Shown here in pieces: positions 1-5,584 of a stretch of DNA of 23,894 nt. The notes below the pieces were generated by a model, which saw nothing but the letters and a program-made list of their open reading frames with translations, was not told where the DNA came from and did no database searches. Each line of letters opens with the position of its first letter. The stretch's first letter is position 1. Origin of the DNA: a virus. A program made the position numbers and the translations under genes. The stretch spans positions 1-23,894 of IMG/VR virus record IMGVR_UViG_3300031963_000926; one strand, given 5' to 3'.

Positions 1-320
1 GAAGCCTCCATAGAGCGCCATACGGCGATTCTTTCCTGACAGGCTATGAGGAGCCATCTGAGGCGTTCGCGCTCCTCTACGGCTTGTCTAAGGGCTTCTA
101 GGTGCTCTCTGTAACGTGGGGAGGCGTAGGCTTCGCGCTCTTGCATGGCGGCGGTCTTGTACTCACCGTTGCCATAGATCTCGGCGTTCTTCATCTCTTC
201 GGCTTTGATGGTCTTGCGTAGCTCCTCCATGTACACCTTTGTTGCCTCTGCCTCGGCGTACTTGGCTGAGTTGGTGATCATGAAGTCCACGGCTTCGTTT
301 GGGTCAATAAGCTTGCTCAT
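1..320 (-). CDS. Unknown phage protein, truncated at the left edge
   Basis: An open frame runs leftwards from an ATG at 320 to the window edge without a stop, giving the first 106 residues; the C-terminus lies outside. It begins MSKLIDPNEAVDFMITNSAK and is rich in Glu, Lys, Arg and Ala, with long stretches likely to be helical or coiled coil (EREAYASPRYREHLEALRQA, then RLRWLLIACQERIAVWRSME). The ATG overlaps the TGA of the RusA gene as ATGA, which implies translational coupling in one operon. Proteins of this general look are common beside phage recombination genes, but I know no function. The start is well supported by the overlap. Confidence 0.75.
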   Translation of the reverse strand, partial: MSKLIDPNEAVDFMITNSAKYAEAEATKVYMEELRKTIKAEEMKNAEIYGNGEYKTAAMQEREAYASPRYREHLEALRQAVEERERLRWLLIACQERIAVWRSMEA

Positions 321-676
321 GTTTGTTCCTCGATTTCGATTAAGAGTTTCCCGGGTTTTGTTCCAAATTTTCTGTAAATCATGATGGGCTGAAACAGTTG
401 GTCGTTCACCATCAATGCGTCGGCTAAGCCGTCCAGCGCTCCCTTTGCCGCGGCAAGGCAATTGTCCGCGTCGCGCTTTCGTTTATCAGGCATCTCAAAC
501 GTCAGCGTAAGCCTCAGTTCTCCACCTGCATGTTTCCAGCCCTTGATCTGGTGCTTAGCCAGCCAAGTACTGCTGTCACGGTAGTCAGACCGTAATTGGT
601 AGAGCTTGCCCCAGTGCGTACCCTTGGCACGGTTTGGGAAGAGTTCCGCAGGCGGAAAGTCCAACTCAATCCGCAC
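317..676 (-). CDS. rusA: RusA-like Holliday junction resolvase
   Basis: Encodes about 119 residues, close to the 120 of E. coli RusA, a homodimeric endonuclease that cuts Holliday junctions during phage recombination. The family signature is visible: RDADN (Asp69, Asp71, Asn72), Lys78 and Asp92, matching the acidic catalytic residues and the lysine of RusA. The frame stays open further upstream to an ATG at 763, but that would add 29 residues lying inside the preceding gene. I therefore take the GTG at 676, which overlaps the 3' end of the preceding gene by 11 bases. This start gives the usual RusA N-terminus (RIELDFPPAELFPN). The ribosome-binding site is weak (GGA 7 bases upstream), suggesting coupled translation. 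It belongs with the exonuclease and SSB-like genes on the plus strand as the recombination set. Confidence 0.9.
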   Translation of the reverse strand: MRIELDFPPAELFPNRAKGTHWGKLYQLRSDYRDSSTWLAKHQIKGWKHAGGELRLTLTFEMPDKRKRDADNCLAAAKGALDGLADALMVNDQLFQPIMIYRKFGTKPGKLLIEIEEQT

Positions 677-914
677 GGTGCATCCGCGTTCTGATTGCGT
701 GTGCCAGCTCGTCAAAGCCTGCTTGTTGGGCAACCTGTGCGCAGGCTTCACGCTCGATGCCAATGGCTTGCTTCGTGGTCTGTATCGCTACAGCCATGAT
801 CTCAGCCTTAGCCTGCGCCAGCCCCTCTTCAAATTCTTTTGCTGTGAACAAGGTCTGTCCTGTGCCCTGAGCAAAGAACTTCTTTTGAAAGTCACTGAGT
901 TCTACTTTTGCCAT
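666..914 (-). CDS. Unknown small phage protein (82 aa)
   Basis: The ATG at 914 has a good Shine-Dalgarno, AAGGAG, a few bases upstream, and lies inside the end of the previous gene. The 82-residue product is predicted soluble and mostly helical. It contains IGIEREACAQVAQQ followed by AIRTR, a pattern seen in many short phage early proteins of unknown role. It ends inside the RusA start region. No catalytic motif, signal peptide or membrane segment is visible. The call as a real gene rests on the strong RBS, the tight overlaps on both sides and the consistent strand. Confidence 0.7.
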   Translation of the reverse strand: MAKVELSDFQKKFFAQGTGQTLFTAKEFEEGLAQAKAEIMAVAIQTTKQAIGIEREACAQVAQQAGFDELAHAIRTRMHRAD

Positions 915-1086
915 TTTCTCGCTCCTTTTTCATTCGGTTTACTAGGTCATTCATAGCATCGGTTCCACGACGCTTCTCGATGTCATTCTTTACTTTTTGC
1001 CACCATGATTGCGCGCTCCCTGAGCCTAGCTCGATAGCCTTCTTCTCGTACCGTTTCATCCACTCTCGCGCTTCGCATTGTTTCAT
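892..1086 (-). CDS. Unknown small basic phage protein (64 aa)
   Basis: The frame is open back to an ATG at 1191, but that start has no ribosome-binding site. I prefer the ATG at 1086, which begins MKQCEAREWMKRYEKKA and has AGGAG 12 bases upstream; a TTG at 1095 is an alternative. The product is charged and probably helical, with WWQKVKNDIEKRRG followed by MKKERENGK. It overlaps the neighbouring 983-1201 frame by about 100 bases in a different reading frame, which is unusual even for this compact operon, so one of the two might not be translated. The protein composition (Trp pair, RRG, amphipathic helices) looks like a real small phage protein. No function is known to me. Confidence 0.55.
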   Translation of the reverse strand: MKQCEAREWMKRYEKKAIELGSGSAQSWWQKVKNDIEKRRGTDAMNDLVNRMKKERENGKSRTQ

Positions 1087-1201
1087 GTGTTCCAAGGTCT
1101 CCTGTGAGATAGAGACATTCGATGGCGCAAGCCTCGGTGTAGGCATCACCAAACCCACTGCGGATTTCATCGAGGATTTTTTGGGCTTCATGCTTGGTCA
1201 T
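983..1201 (-). CDS. Unknown small phage protein (72 aa)
   Basis: The ATG at 1201 overlaps the TGA of the upstream gene (ATGA) and is preceded by AAAGGA with normal spacing, the best start signal in this stretch. The product begins MTKHEAQKILDEIRSG and carries CLYLTGDLG near its middle. An N-terminal helix followed by LTGDL is a pattern I associate with short phage early proteins of unknown function. The C-terminal half (from about residue 37) overlaps the 892-1086 gene in another frame and is rich in Arg and Glu. No membrane segment or metal site is visible. Confidence 0.6.
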   Translation of the reverse strand: MTKHEAQKILDEIRSGFGDAYTEACAIECLYLTGDLGTHETMRSARVDETVREEGYRARLRERAIMVAKSKE

Positions 1202-1998
1202 CCTTGTCCTTTAAGTTCACGGTCAGCCACGTAGTCATGCACGATAAGTCCGTTCTCAATGCTACCTACCCACATCTCAGGTATCCATGTAAATCCACCT
1301 GCGCTTAAACGCCTCATGTGGGCGCGTCGCTTATGGCGAGCCGGGCTTGCGTGTGTGCCGCCCTTATGCGGTTGCTTAACCTGCGCGTCTGGCTTTAATT
1401 CAATTGTGTTCCACGAGTACACCAAAGGCTGGTGCTTTGCCCTGCGCTTGCGATTGATGAACTCCATACCTCTTGCCATGTGCGCGGTGACTACCTGCTC
1501 AGTGGTATGTGCTCTCAAGTTAATCAAACAGGCGTAGTTAACCGCGCTAATGCAAGCGTCCTCGTAAAGCTTCATGGCATCAGGTTCCGTCATGCCGTTG
1601 CGCTTAGATGCATCCATAAGTTTTTGATGGATCACGACATTTGTTCCGTCTCCCTCATCGCCAACAACATGAACCCGCTTCTCCGTAACTATTGCCAACG
1701 GAGACTCAAACCCGTCGTTTGTCCACAGCATGACAGCGGCTCCCTCGTATCCACCAAACTTGATGTATTTGTCGTAGGTAAACGCAATGTCAGGCCATGC
1801 TGGTTGTATGACCGCCATGTGATCAGATGGAGTTAAAAACTGGTCAAGATGCATCATCTGATTGTGCCAACCGTATTGGCGCCCAACGCTTTTTAACTCT
1901 TCGTCCGCGTGATCACCAAGTTCTGAAAAATCAAACCATGTGTAATCAGCGGCATCAAATCCAACCTTAGATGCCATGTCAGCTACTTTTGGGTTCAT
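1198..1998 (-). CDS. Unknown phage protein with C-terminal HASPxxHxRR-type motif (266 aa)
   Basis: The ATG at 1998 is preceded by AGAGGAAATC and overlaps the stop of the upstream gene (ATGA). The protein is soluble. Its N-terminal two thirds contain no motif I can name, but the C-terminal 65 residues hold GGTHASPARHKRRAHMRRL followed by FTWIPEMWVG and HDYVADREL. This His/Arg-rich block recurs at the C-terminus of hypothetical proteins of unrelated phages. It could be a nucleic-acid-binding module, which is inference from the basic residues and the early-operon position only. Function remains unknown. Confidence 0.8.
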   Translation of the reverse strand: MNPKVADMASKVGFDAADYTWFDFSELGDHADEELKSVGRQYGWHNQMMHLDQFLTPSDHMAVIQPAWPDIAFTYDKYIKFGGYEGAAVMLWTNDGFESPLAIVTEKRVHVVGDEGDGTNVVIHQKLMDASKRNGMTEPDAMKLYEDACISAVNYACLINLRAHTTEQVVTAHMARGMEFINRKRRAKHQPLVYSWNTIELKPDAQVKQPHKGGTHASPARHKRRAHMRRLSAGGFTWIPEMWVGSIENGLIVHDYVADRELKGQG

Positions 1999-2417
1999 GA
2001 TTTCCTCTTTGCCAATCCTGATCGGATAGCCAGCTCGTTGCGCAGGCGGTACTCGTACTTTGTTTTGCGGATCTTCTCGTGCTCGGTGGGTTGGAGCTCT
2101 GGCTCATTGTCAAACAGGGCGGCAAACTCTTGCCACTTTGGTGGGTAACCATTGACGCTGGCGCCCCACGAGATCATGTCGATCTTCATGACTTCGTTGA
2201 TCGCAACACGGACGTTCTCGGCGTCACGCAGGGCTTCTGTCACGCGAGGCCACGTGTCCGAGGTAGCCTGATGGTGGTAGGCGCAGACCCAGTTGCCACC
2301 AGTAGAGATCCCACCAGCCATGGGGCAACCATTGGCGAAGCAGTTGTGACTGACTTCCTGATCTTCAGGGAATGTTGTTTTTTCAGCGTAGCGCTGTTTG
2401 GCTGATGCGTAACTCAT
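1995..2417 (-). CDS. Small phage protein with putative Cys/His zinc site (140 aa)
   Basis: The start at 2417 has an excellent RBS (AAGGAGCAAAA) located in the end of the DUF1376 gene, whose stop it overlaps (ATGA). Cys26, Cys31, Cys45, His48 and His49 lie in NCFANGCPMAGG and NWVCAYHH, a spacing suited to one zinc ion. This arrangement is seen next to phage replication genes. The rest is charged and probably helical, with no enzyme motif. A nucleic-acid or protein-binding accessory role in replication is plausible from context; this is inference. The gene itself is well supported by its start signal and position. Confidence 0.78.
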   Translation of the reverse strand: MSYASAKQRYAEKTTFPEDQEVSHNCFANGCPMAGGISTGGNWVCAYHHQATSDTWPRVTEALRDAENVRVAINEVMKIDMISWGASVNGYPPKWQEFAALFDNEPELQPTEHEKIRKTKYEYRLRNELAIRSGLAKRKS

Positions 2418-3160
2418 TTTTGCTCCTTGTGGTATGTGCCTTCAATGACTCTGGGAAACTTGCTTGGGTTGAACAGGAAGTCCATGTCAGCCTTCCAGTC
2501 CTTTGATTTGCCTGTCAGGAACTTCGAGGTCTTGACCATCTCAAAGTACCAACGGAAAAAGTCCAACCCACCCTGCCTGTCAAGTTTGTCAGCAGTGACA
2601 ACCTCACGCCATCTGGCGGCTATAGCCCTCTTGCGAGAATCGTTGACAACAACAGTCTGTGGCAGTTCAGGAAGGATGGTGTTGTACATCTCAACTATTT
2701 CCTGAATTGGTGCAGGTGGCACTGACTTCGGCTTGCCGAGGTCAGGAGTAGCGTTAGCTACTTTAGATTGGTTATTGGTTAATAGTTCTTGGTTATTAGT
2801 TGCCTTAGCGCTGGGTTCCGAGTCGGATCCCATTGGGTTACCCACTGGGTTCTTTCTACGACCACCCAATTTGCCATTAGCCCTGTTTTTCTCTGCCATG
2901 GCGTGATAGTGCTCAATAACTTCTTGGCAACGAGAATGAAACCATCCGTCATCATGTTTGACAAACATGTCAGACAGAACTGCGTTAACCGTCTTGGTAT
3001 CGACTCGCAAACGTCTGGCAACCCACTGGGTATCCAATGGGATCTTCTGTTCGGTGTCGTAGTACATATCGAGAAGCCTGCGATAAGCAAGATCCTCGTC
3101 GTTTGAAAGATGAGCTGTGGCGGCTCTGTAGTCGCCGATGCTGAATTGATAGTAGTGCAT
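2414..3160 (-). CDS. DUF1376-domain replication protein (YdaU-like)
   Basis: The 248-residue product starts MHYYQFSIGDYRAATAHLS at the ATG at 3160. Eight more in-frame residues reach an upstream ATG at 3184, but the DUF1376 family normally begins at this MxYYxFxIGDY block, and GGGA lies just upstream. Residues 1-90 form the DUF1376 domain (DEDLAYRRLLDMYYDTE, then a winged-helix-like part ending DDGWFHSRC). A basic, low-complexity linker follows (KLGGRRKNPVGNPMG to about residue 140). The C-terminal region (WREVV, FFRWYFEMVKTSKFLTG, DMDFLFNPSKFPRVIEGTY) resembles the C-terminal module of phage replisome organisers. The likely role is binding the origin or loading the replication machinery. The linker DNA carries part of an inverted repeat pair described separately. 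Confidence 0.82.
   Translation of the reverse strand: MHYYQFSIGDYRAATAHLSNDEDLAYRRLLDMYYDTEQKIPLDTQWVARRLRVDTKTVNAVLSDMFVKHDDGWFHSRCQEVIEHYHAMAEKNRANGKLGGRRKNPVGNPMGSDSEPSAKATNNQELLTNNQSKVANATPDLGKPKSVPPAPIQEIVEMYNTILPELPQTVVVNDSRKRAIAARWREVVTADKLDRQGGLDFFRWYFEMVKTSKFLTGKSKDWKADMDFLFNPSKFPRVIEGTYHKEQK
2826..3044. repeat. Pair of near-identical 25-base inverted repeats sharing a palindromic core
   Basis: On the plus strand, 2826-2851 and the reverse complement of 3020-3044 match at all but about three positions, one of them a one-base length difference. Both contain the perfect 11-base palindrome ACCCACTGGGT (2840-2850 and 3021-3031). Both copies lie within the DUF1376 gene, about 170 bases apart. 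They could fold into a long stem in RNA or be two protein-binding sites, for example an origin near the replication gene. This is seen in the sequence; the function is a guess. Confidence 0.5.
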
Positions 3161-3259
3161 ACCGATCCCAATAACACATCCCAAAAAGAAACAGCGGCAG
3201 GCGGGGATGGAACGCTTTTCGGAACGGGTAATTAGTCCGTCCTAGCCGTGCTTCAAACT
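3161..3259. other. Short intergenic stretch between the Cro-like gene and the replication gene
   Basis: About 100 bases without a coding frame that I can support. It holds a weak hairpin on the minus strand (GGACGG and CCGTTCC around a 9-base loop, near 3224-3245, with one bulge) but no T run behind it, so I do not call a terminator. No convincing promoter is visible. An attenuator or simple spacer between the regulator and the replication genes are both possible. Confidence 0.35.
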
Positions 3260-3466
3260 CTACACGAAAAACAGATCTGGACGCAAGTCTTTTCTTGTGA
3301 CCAAACCTTGTGTTGCTTTTTCAATCTTAACCGCCAACGCGGCTGATGCAGTTCTACGCTCATGAATGAGCAGAGACATCCATGTCAGGCTGATGCCCAG
3401 ATACTCTGCCATCTCACCTCTTGCGCCCAACGGCTCCGTCGAAAAGTACTCTTGCAATGTCATCAT
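3260..3466 (-). CDS. Cro/YdaS-like helix-turn-helix repressor
   Basis: Translation from the ATG at 3466 (or the next codon, also ATG) gives about 68 residues, the usual size for phage Cro and YdaS proteins. The start is chosen because AAGGAA lies seven bases upstream; the open frame extends 20 codons more but without an RBS. A helix-turn-helix spans roughly residues 14-38 (ARGEMAEYLGISLTWMSLLI), followed by a typical family tail, LVTRKDLRPDLFF. It is the first gene of the leftward early operon and is divergent from the plus-strand operon. The AT-rich palindrome at 3497-3509 in its own promoter region is the natural operator candidate, so it probably represses itself and perhaps the divergent operon. 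No CI-like partner is visible in the window. Confidence 0.8.
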   Translation of the reverse strand: MMTLQEYFSTEPLGARGEMAEYLGISLTWMSLLIHERRTASAALAVKIEKATQGLVTRKDLRPDLFFV

Positions 3467-3484
3467 TGTTCTTCCTTGGCGGCA

Positions 3485-3509
3485 AGTATACATTAACTTT
3501 AAATTAAAG
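3485..3509 (-). promoter_or_regulatory. Candidate leftward early promoter with operator palindrome
   Basis: On the minus strand a TATACT box (3485-3490) lies about 20 bases before the Cro-like start. The position for a -35 box has no good match to TTGACA. A perfect 13-base palindrome, CTTTAAATTAAAG (3497-3509), sits just upstream of the -10 box, where a repressor or activator would act. Promoter and operator are inferred from sequence only. Confidence 0.5.
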
Positions 3510-3537
3510 ATACCCCTACGTTTCACTCGGGAATGTA

Positions 3538-3587
3538 TTGTGTTGGTTTTTAATTCGGTGTTAAGATTCGTGTACGCCGATACGGCG
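3538..3587 (+). promoter_or_regulatory. Candidate rightward promoter with GC palindrome at the start site
   Basis: TTGTGT (3538-3543) and TAAGAT (3562-3567) are separated by 18 bases, a weak to moderate sigma-70 match. The predicted start falls near 3574, at the beginning of a perfect inverted repeat, CGCCG ATA CGGCG (3575-3587). The repeat lies just before the AAGGAG that serves the TTG start at 3603. It could be an operator or a leader hairpin that hides or exposes the RBS. Confidence 0.45.
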
Positions 3588-3602
3588 GTTAAGGAGAATC
3601 AA

Positions 3603-3821
3603 TTGGAAAAGCAACTTCCCTACACGACCAAGTCTGGTCTTCAAATTGGGTGCAACTACACCCCTCCCCAACGCAATTACATGAGTGCTGATGCAGAGCT
3701 TCTGCAAATGGCATTGCTTGGCATTGAGCCTGAGTTCTCTCAGCGCCGCATTGCTGGCTGGATTGCCTATGCCCTCTTCTTGATTGCGCTGTACGCAGTG
3801 CTGATCGTGTGGGAGGTTTGA
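3603..3821 (+). CDS. Small phage protein with C-terminal membrane segment (72 aa, TTG start)
   Basis: No ATG lies near the predicted start, but AAGGAG followed six bases later by TTG at 3603 is a clear initiation site, giving 72 residues; the frame is open further upstream without an RBS. The N-terminal half is polar, with GLQIGCNYTPPQRNYMSADA, a pattern I have seen in short phage early proteins. Residues about 49-70 (IAGWIAYALFLIALYAVLIV) form one transmembrane helix, so it is probably anchored in the inner membrane. It is the first gene of the rightward operon, so it should be expressed early. The rare TTG start may limit its level. Function unknown. Confidence 0.7.
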   Translation: MEKQLPYTTKSGLQIGCNYTPPQRNYMSADAELLQMALLGIEPEFSQRRIAGWIAYALFLIALYAVLIVWEV

Positions 3822-3822
3822 C

Positions 3823-4089
3823 ATGAACCGCAATGAAATTTTAAAACTTGCTGAGAAGGCTGAGTTGATAAGCCTTGGCCCAACAAAAAACGTATGGCAA
3901 AAAAAAGTGGAAGAAGAGATTCAAGACCAATGCTTTCATTTTGCTGAGTTGTTGTTTGCTCATTGGGACAATGAAACTAAACCAGCAAAGGTTTCTCCGT
4001 TGGAGTTTGTGACCATCACAATGGAAAAAGAACATTTGATTGGTCGTCCAATTATTTGGGCTGAGTGGCCTAACAAGGAGCAAGCATGA
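3823..4089 (+). CDS. Unknown small phage protein (88 aa)
   Basis: The ATG at 3823 is preceded by GAGG and follows the previous stop by one base. The product starts MNRNEILKLAEKAELISLG and contains CFHFAELLFAHWDNE. It is soluble and mostly helical, with no metal site or membrane segment. Its base composition is more AT-rich than that of its neighbours. The tail end overlaps the next tiny gene by four bases (ATGA). I do not recognise a function. Confidence 0.7.
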   Translation: MNRNEILKLAEKAELISLGPTKNVWQKKVEEEIQDQCFHFAELLFAHWDNETKPAKVSPLEFVTITMEKEHLIGRPIIWAEWPNKEQA

Positions 4090-4184
4090 GCGACGAAGAA
4101 TTTAAGGCTATGCGCCTGAACGTGATCCTGTTCTTCATCGGGGCACTGATCCTTGCCCTTGACCTTTTTATTTGGAGACCCTAA
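4086..4184 (+). CDS. Tiny membrane protein (32 aa)
   Basis: The ATG at 4086 overlaps the upstream stop and has an excellent RBS (AAGGAGCAAGC). The product is MSDEEFKAMRLN followed by a hydrophobic stretch of about 17 residues (VILFFIGALILALDLFI) and a short WRP tail. That is a single transmembrane helix with a polar N-terminus. It is too short for standard gene callers, but the start signals on both sides and the one-base overlap with the next ATG (TAATG) support translation. Function unknown. Confidence 0.6.
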   Translation: MSDEEFKAMRLNVILFFIGALILALDLFIWRP

Positions 4185-4393
4185 TGAATTTACAAGACGT
4201 AATCTGGCTTGACACCAGCAAAGGTCGCATCGGCATCCTGATGGTGCTTGATTGGCACACAGAACAGCTTCACTACTACCTAGGCGTTGCTGATGGTATG
4301 AACACCAACATTGACATCAACCACATCTACAACGGAGGCGTAAAGCTTCCTGACAACGTAGGCATGGCTTTTTTCTTTGGAGGCTCAGAGTGA
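4184..4393 (+). CDS. Unknown small phage protein (69 aa)
   Basis: The ATG at 4184 shares one base with the stop of the preceding tiny gene and is served by GGAG a few bases upstream; an earlier in-frame ATG at 4172 lacks a better site. The product (MNLQDVIWLDTSKGRIGILM onwards) appears to be a compact beta-rich protein ending GMAFFFGGSE. No recognised motif is present. It is grouped with other early small proteins. Confidence 0.65.
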   Translation: MNLQDVIWLDTSKGRIGILMVLDWHTEQLHYYLGVADGMNTNIDINHIYNGGVKLPDNVGMAFFFGGSE

Positions 4394-4401
4394 GGATTAC
4401 C

Positions 4402-4566
4402 ATGGCAACAAATCAAGAATACGAACAATGGAAAAACGACCCTGTGTTACAGCAGGAATACACACAATATTTACTCGAGGAAGCACTCAAAACAGACCCA
4501 AAAGCAATTGAATTTATCAACCAATTTACTAGCAAATTTAACGAAATCTTTAAGGAAAAATCATGA
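4402..4566 (+). CDS. Small acidic helical protein (54 aa)
   Basis: GAGG at 4392-4395, six bases before the ATG at 4402, makes a good start. The 54 residues are polar and helical (MATNQEYEQWKNDPVLQQEY, then EEALKTDPKAIEFINQF). The stop overlaps the ATG of the SSB-like gene as ATGA, so the two are likely co-translated, and AAGGAAAAATC at its end is the RBS of that gene. Function unknown. It could be a partner or regulator of the SSB-like protein, by position only. Confidence 0.65.
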   Translation: MATNQEYEQWKNDPVLQQEYTQYLLEEALKTDPKAIEFINQFTSKFNEIFKEKS

Positions 4567-5219
4567 GTTTTATCGTAGAAAACACAGCGCCGATTGGCGA
4601 CTTCAAAGCAGTACCCGCAGGTCTTCACCTTGCTCGTTGCTATCGCATTATTGACTTGGGAACCCAGCGTTCTGAGTACGAGGGTCAAGAGAAGCACCAG
4701 CGCAAGATCATGCTCGGTTGGGAGCTCCATGGCAAAGATGACGAAGGCGAAGAGCTGGTCACAGAGCGTGGCGACCCCCTAGCGATCTTCAAGAACTACA
4801 CGTTGAGTTGGTCAGAGAAGGCTAACCTTCGGATCGACCTACAGAACTGGCGTAACAAGCCCTTCACAGAGGCGGAGATGCGTCGGTTTGACATCTCTAC
4901 GATCCTTGGTGCGTGGTGCATGTTGACGGTGATCCCGCGCCCCGGCAAAAACGGCAAGATGTACTCAAACGTCAAAGGCGTTGCCCCTGTTCCTTCGGTG
5001 ATCAAGTCCGCTGGTCTACCCCCAGCCATCAACCCTAACCAAGTGTTCCGTTTGGCTGAGCCTGACTACGAGCTGTACGACACCTTTGGTAAAGGGCTCA
5101 AGGCGATGATTGAGGCTTCCCCTGAGTGGCAGGCTCTCCAAGGCAATAAAAGCGCTCAAAAGCCCGTTAAAGCCCCTTCTAGTGGCTTTGATGACATGGA
5201 AGACGACCTGCCCTTCTGA
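4563..5219 (+). CDS. SSB-like phage protein with acidic C-terminal tail
   Basis: The 218-residue product ends DDMEDDLPF, which mimics the acidic DDIPF tip by which bacterial SSB and several phage ssDNA-binding proteins recruit partner proteins. The body has the look of a phage family with an N-terminal beta-rich domain (VPAGLHLARCYRIIDLGTQ, IMLGWELHG), then YTLSWSEKANLRIDLQNWR and FDISTILGAWCMLTVI. I take it as a single-strand DNA-binding or annealing-type protein for replication and recombination. The genes downstream, a winged-helix protein and a RecB/Cas4-like exonuclease, fit a recombination set. The start at 4563 is secured by the ATGA overlap and AAGGA. The fold is inferred, not proven. 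Confidence 0.65.
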   Translation: MSFIVENTAPIGDFKAVPAGLHLARCYRIIDLGTQRSEYEGQEKHQRKIMLGWELHGKDDEGEELVTERGDPLAIFKNYTLSWSEKANLRIDLQNWRNKPFTEAEMRRFDISTILGAWCMLTVIPRPGKNGKMYSNVKGVAPVPSVIKSAGLPPAINPNQVFRLAEPDYELYDTFGKGLKAMIEASPEWQALQGNKSAQKPVKAPSSGFDDMEDDLPF

Positions 5220-5221
5220 TC

Positions 5222-5584
5222 ATGAAGACATTTGAAGACACTCATACCCGCGACCTCTTCAGCGAACCACTTGCTAGGAGGACAGATCCAGTGACTTCAC
5301 ACGAAGCCGCTCATAGGGCGAGCTTCAGCGCTTCGGCGCACCGAGTCATGGCGATGGAGGCTCTGCTCAGGTACGGTGCAATGACCGACTTTGAGCTGGC
5401 TGACGTCACAGGACTACAGCAAAACAGCATTGGCAAGCGCAGGAAAGACTGCCAAGACGCTGGGTTTATTGAGCGGCTCAAGGACGAGGAAGGGCTTACC
5501 GTCAAACGTAAGACCCCCTCTGGTAGCAACGCAATTGTTTGGACATTAACAAAAGAGGGATTGGCATGGCTGAGATTACAGTAA
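5222..5584 (+). CDS. Winged-helix DNA-binding-like protein (120 aa)
   Basis: The start at 5222 is two bases after the previous stop, without a strong RBS, so coupling is likely. After a polar N-terminus (DPVTSHEAAHRA) comes a region typical of a winged helix: VMAMEALLRYGAMTDFELAD, then VTGLQQNSIGKRRKDCQDAG as helix-turn-helix, then LTVKRKTPSGSNAIVWTLT as the wing and ALWRLQ-like end. Such proteins occur beside phage recombination genes. It could be a DNA-binding accessory factor or a local regulator. Its last 19 bases overlap the exonuclease gene in another frame. Confidence 0.65.
   Translation: MKTFEDTHTRDLFSEPLARRTDPVTSHEAAHRASFSASAHRVMAMEALLRYGAMTDFELADVTGLQQNSIGKRRKDCQDAGFIERLKDEEGLTVKRKTPSGSNAIVWTLTKEGLAWLRLQ

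Noticed and set aside
677-763. Longer RusA from the ATG at 763
   Set aside because: It adds 29 residues without RusA character inside a preceding gene; the GTG at 676 gives the normal family length.
3366-3602. N-terminal extension of the 72-aa membrane protein
   Set aside because: It crosses the promoter region and the divergent Cro-like gene; the TTG with AAGGAG is the better start.
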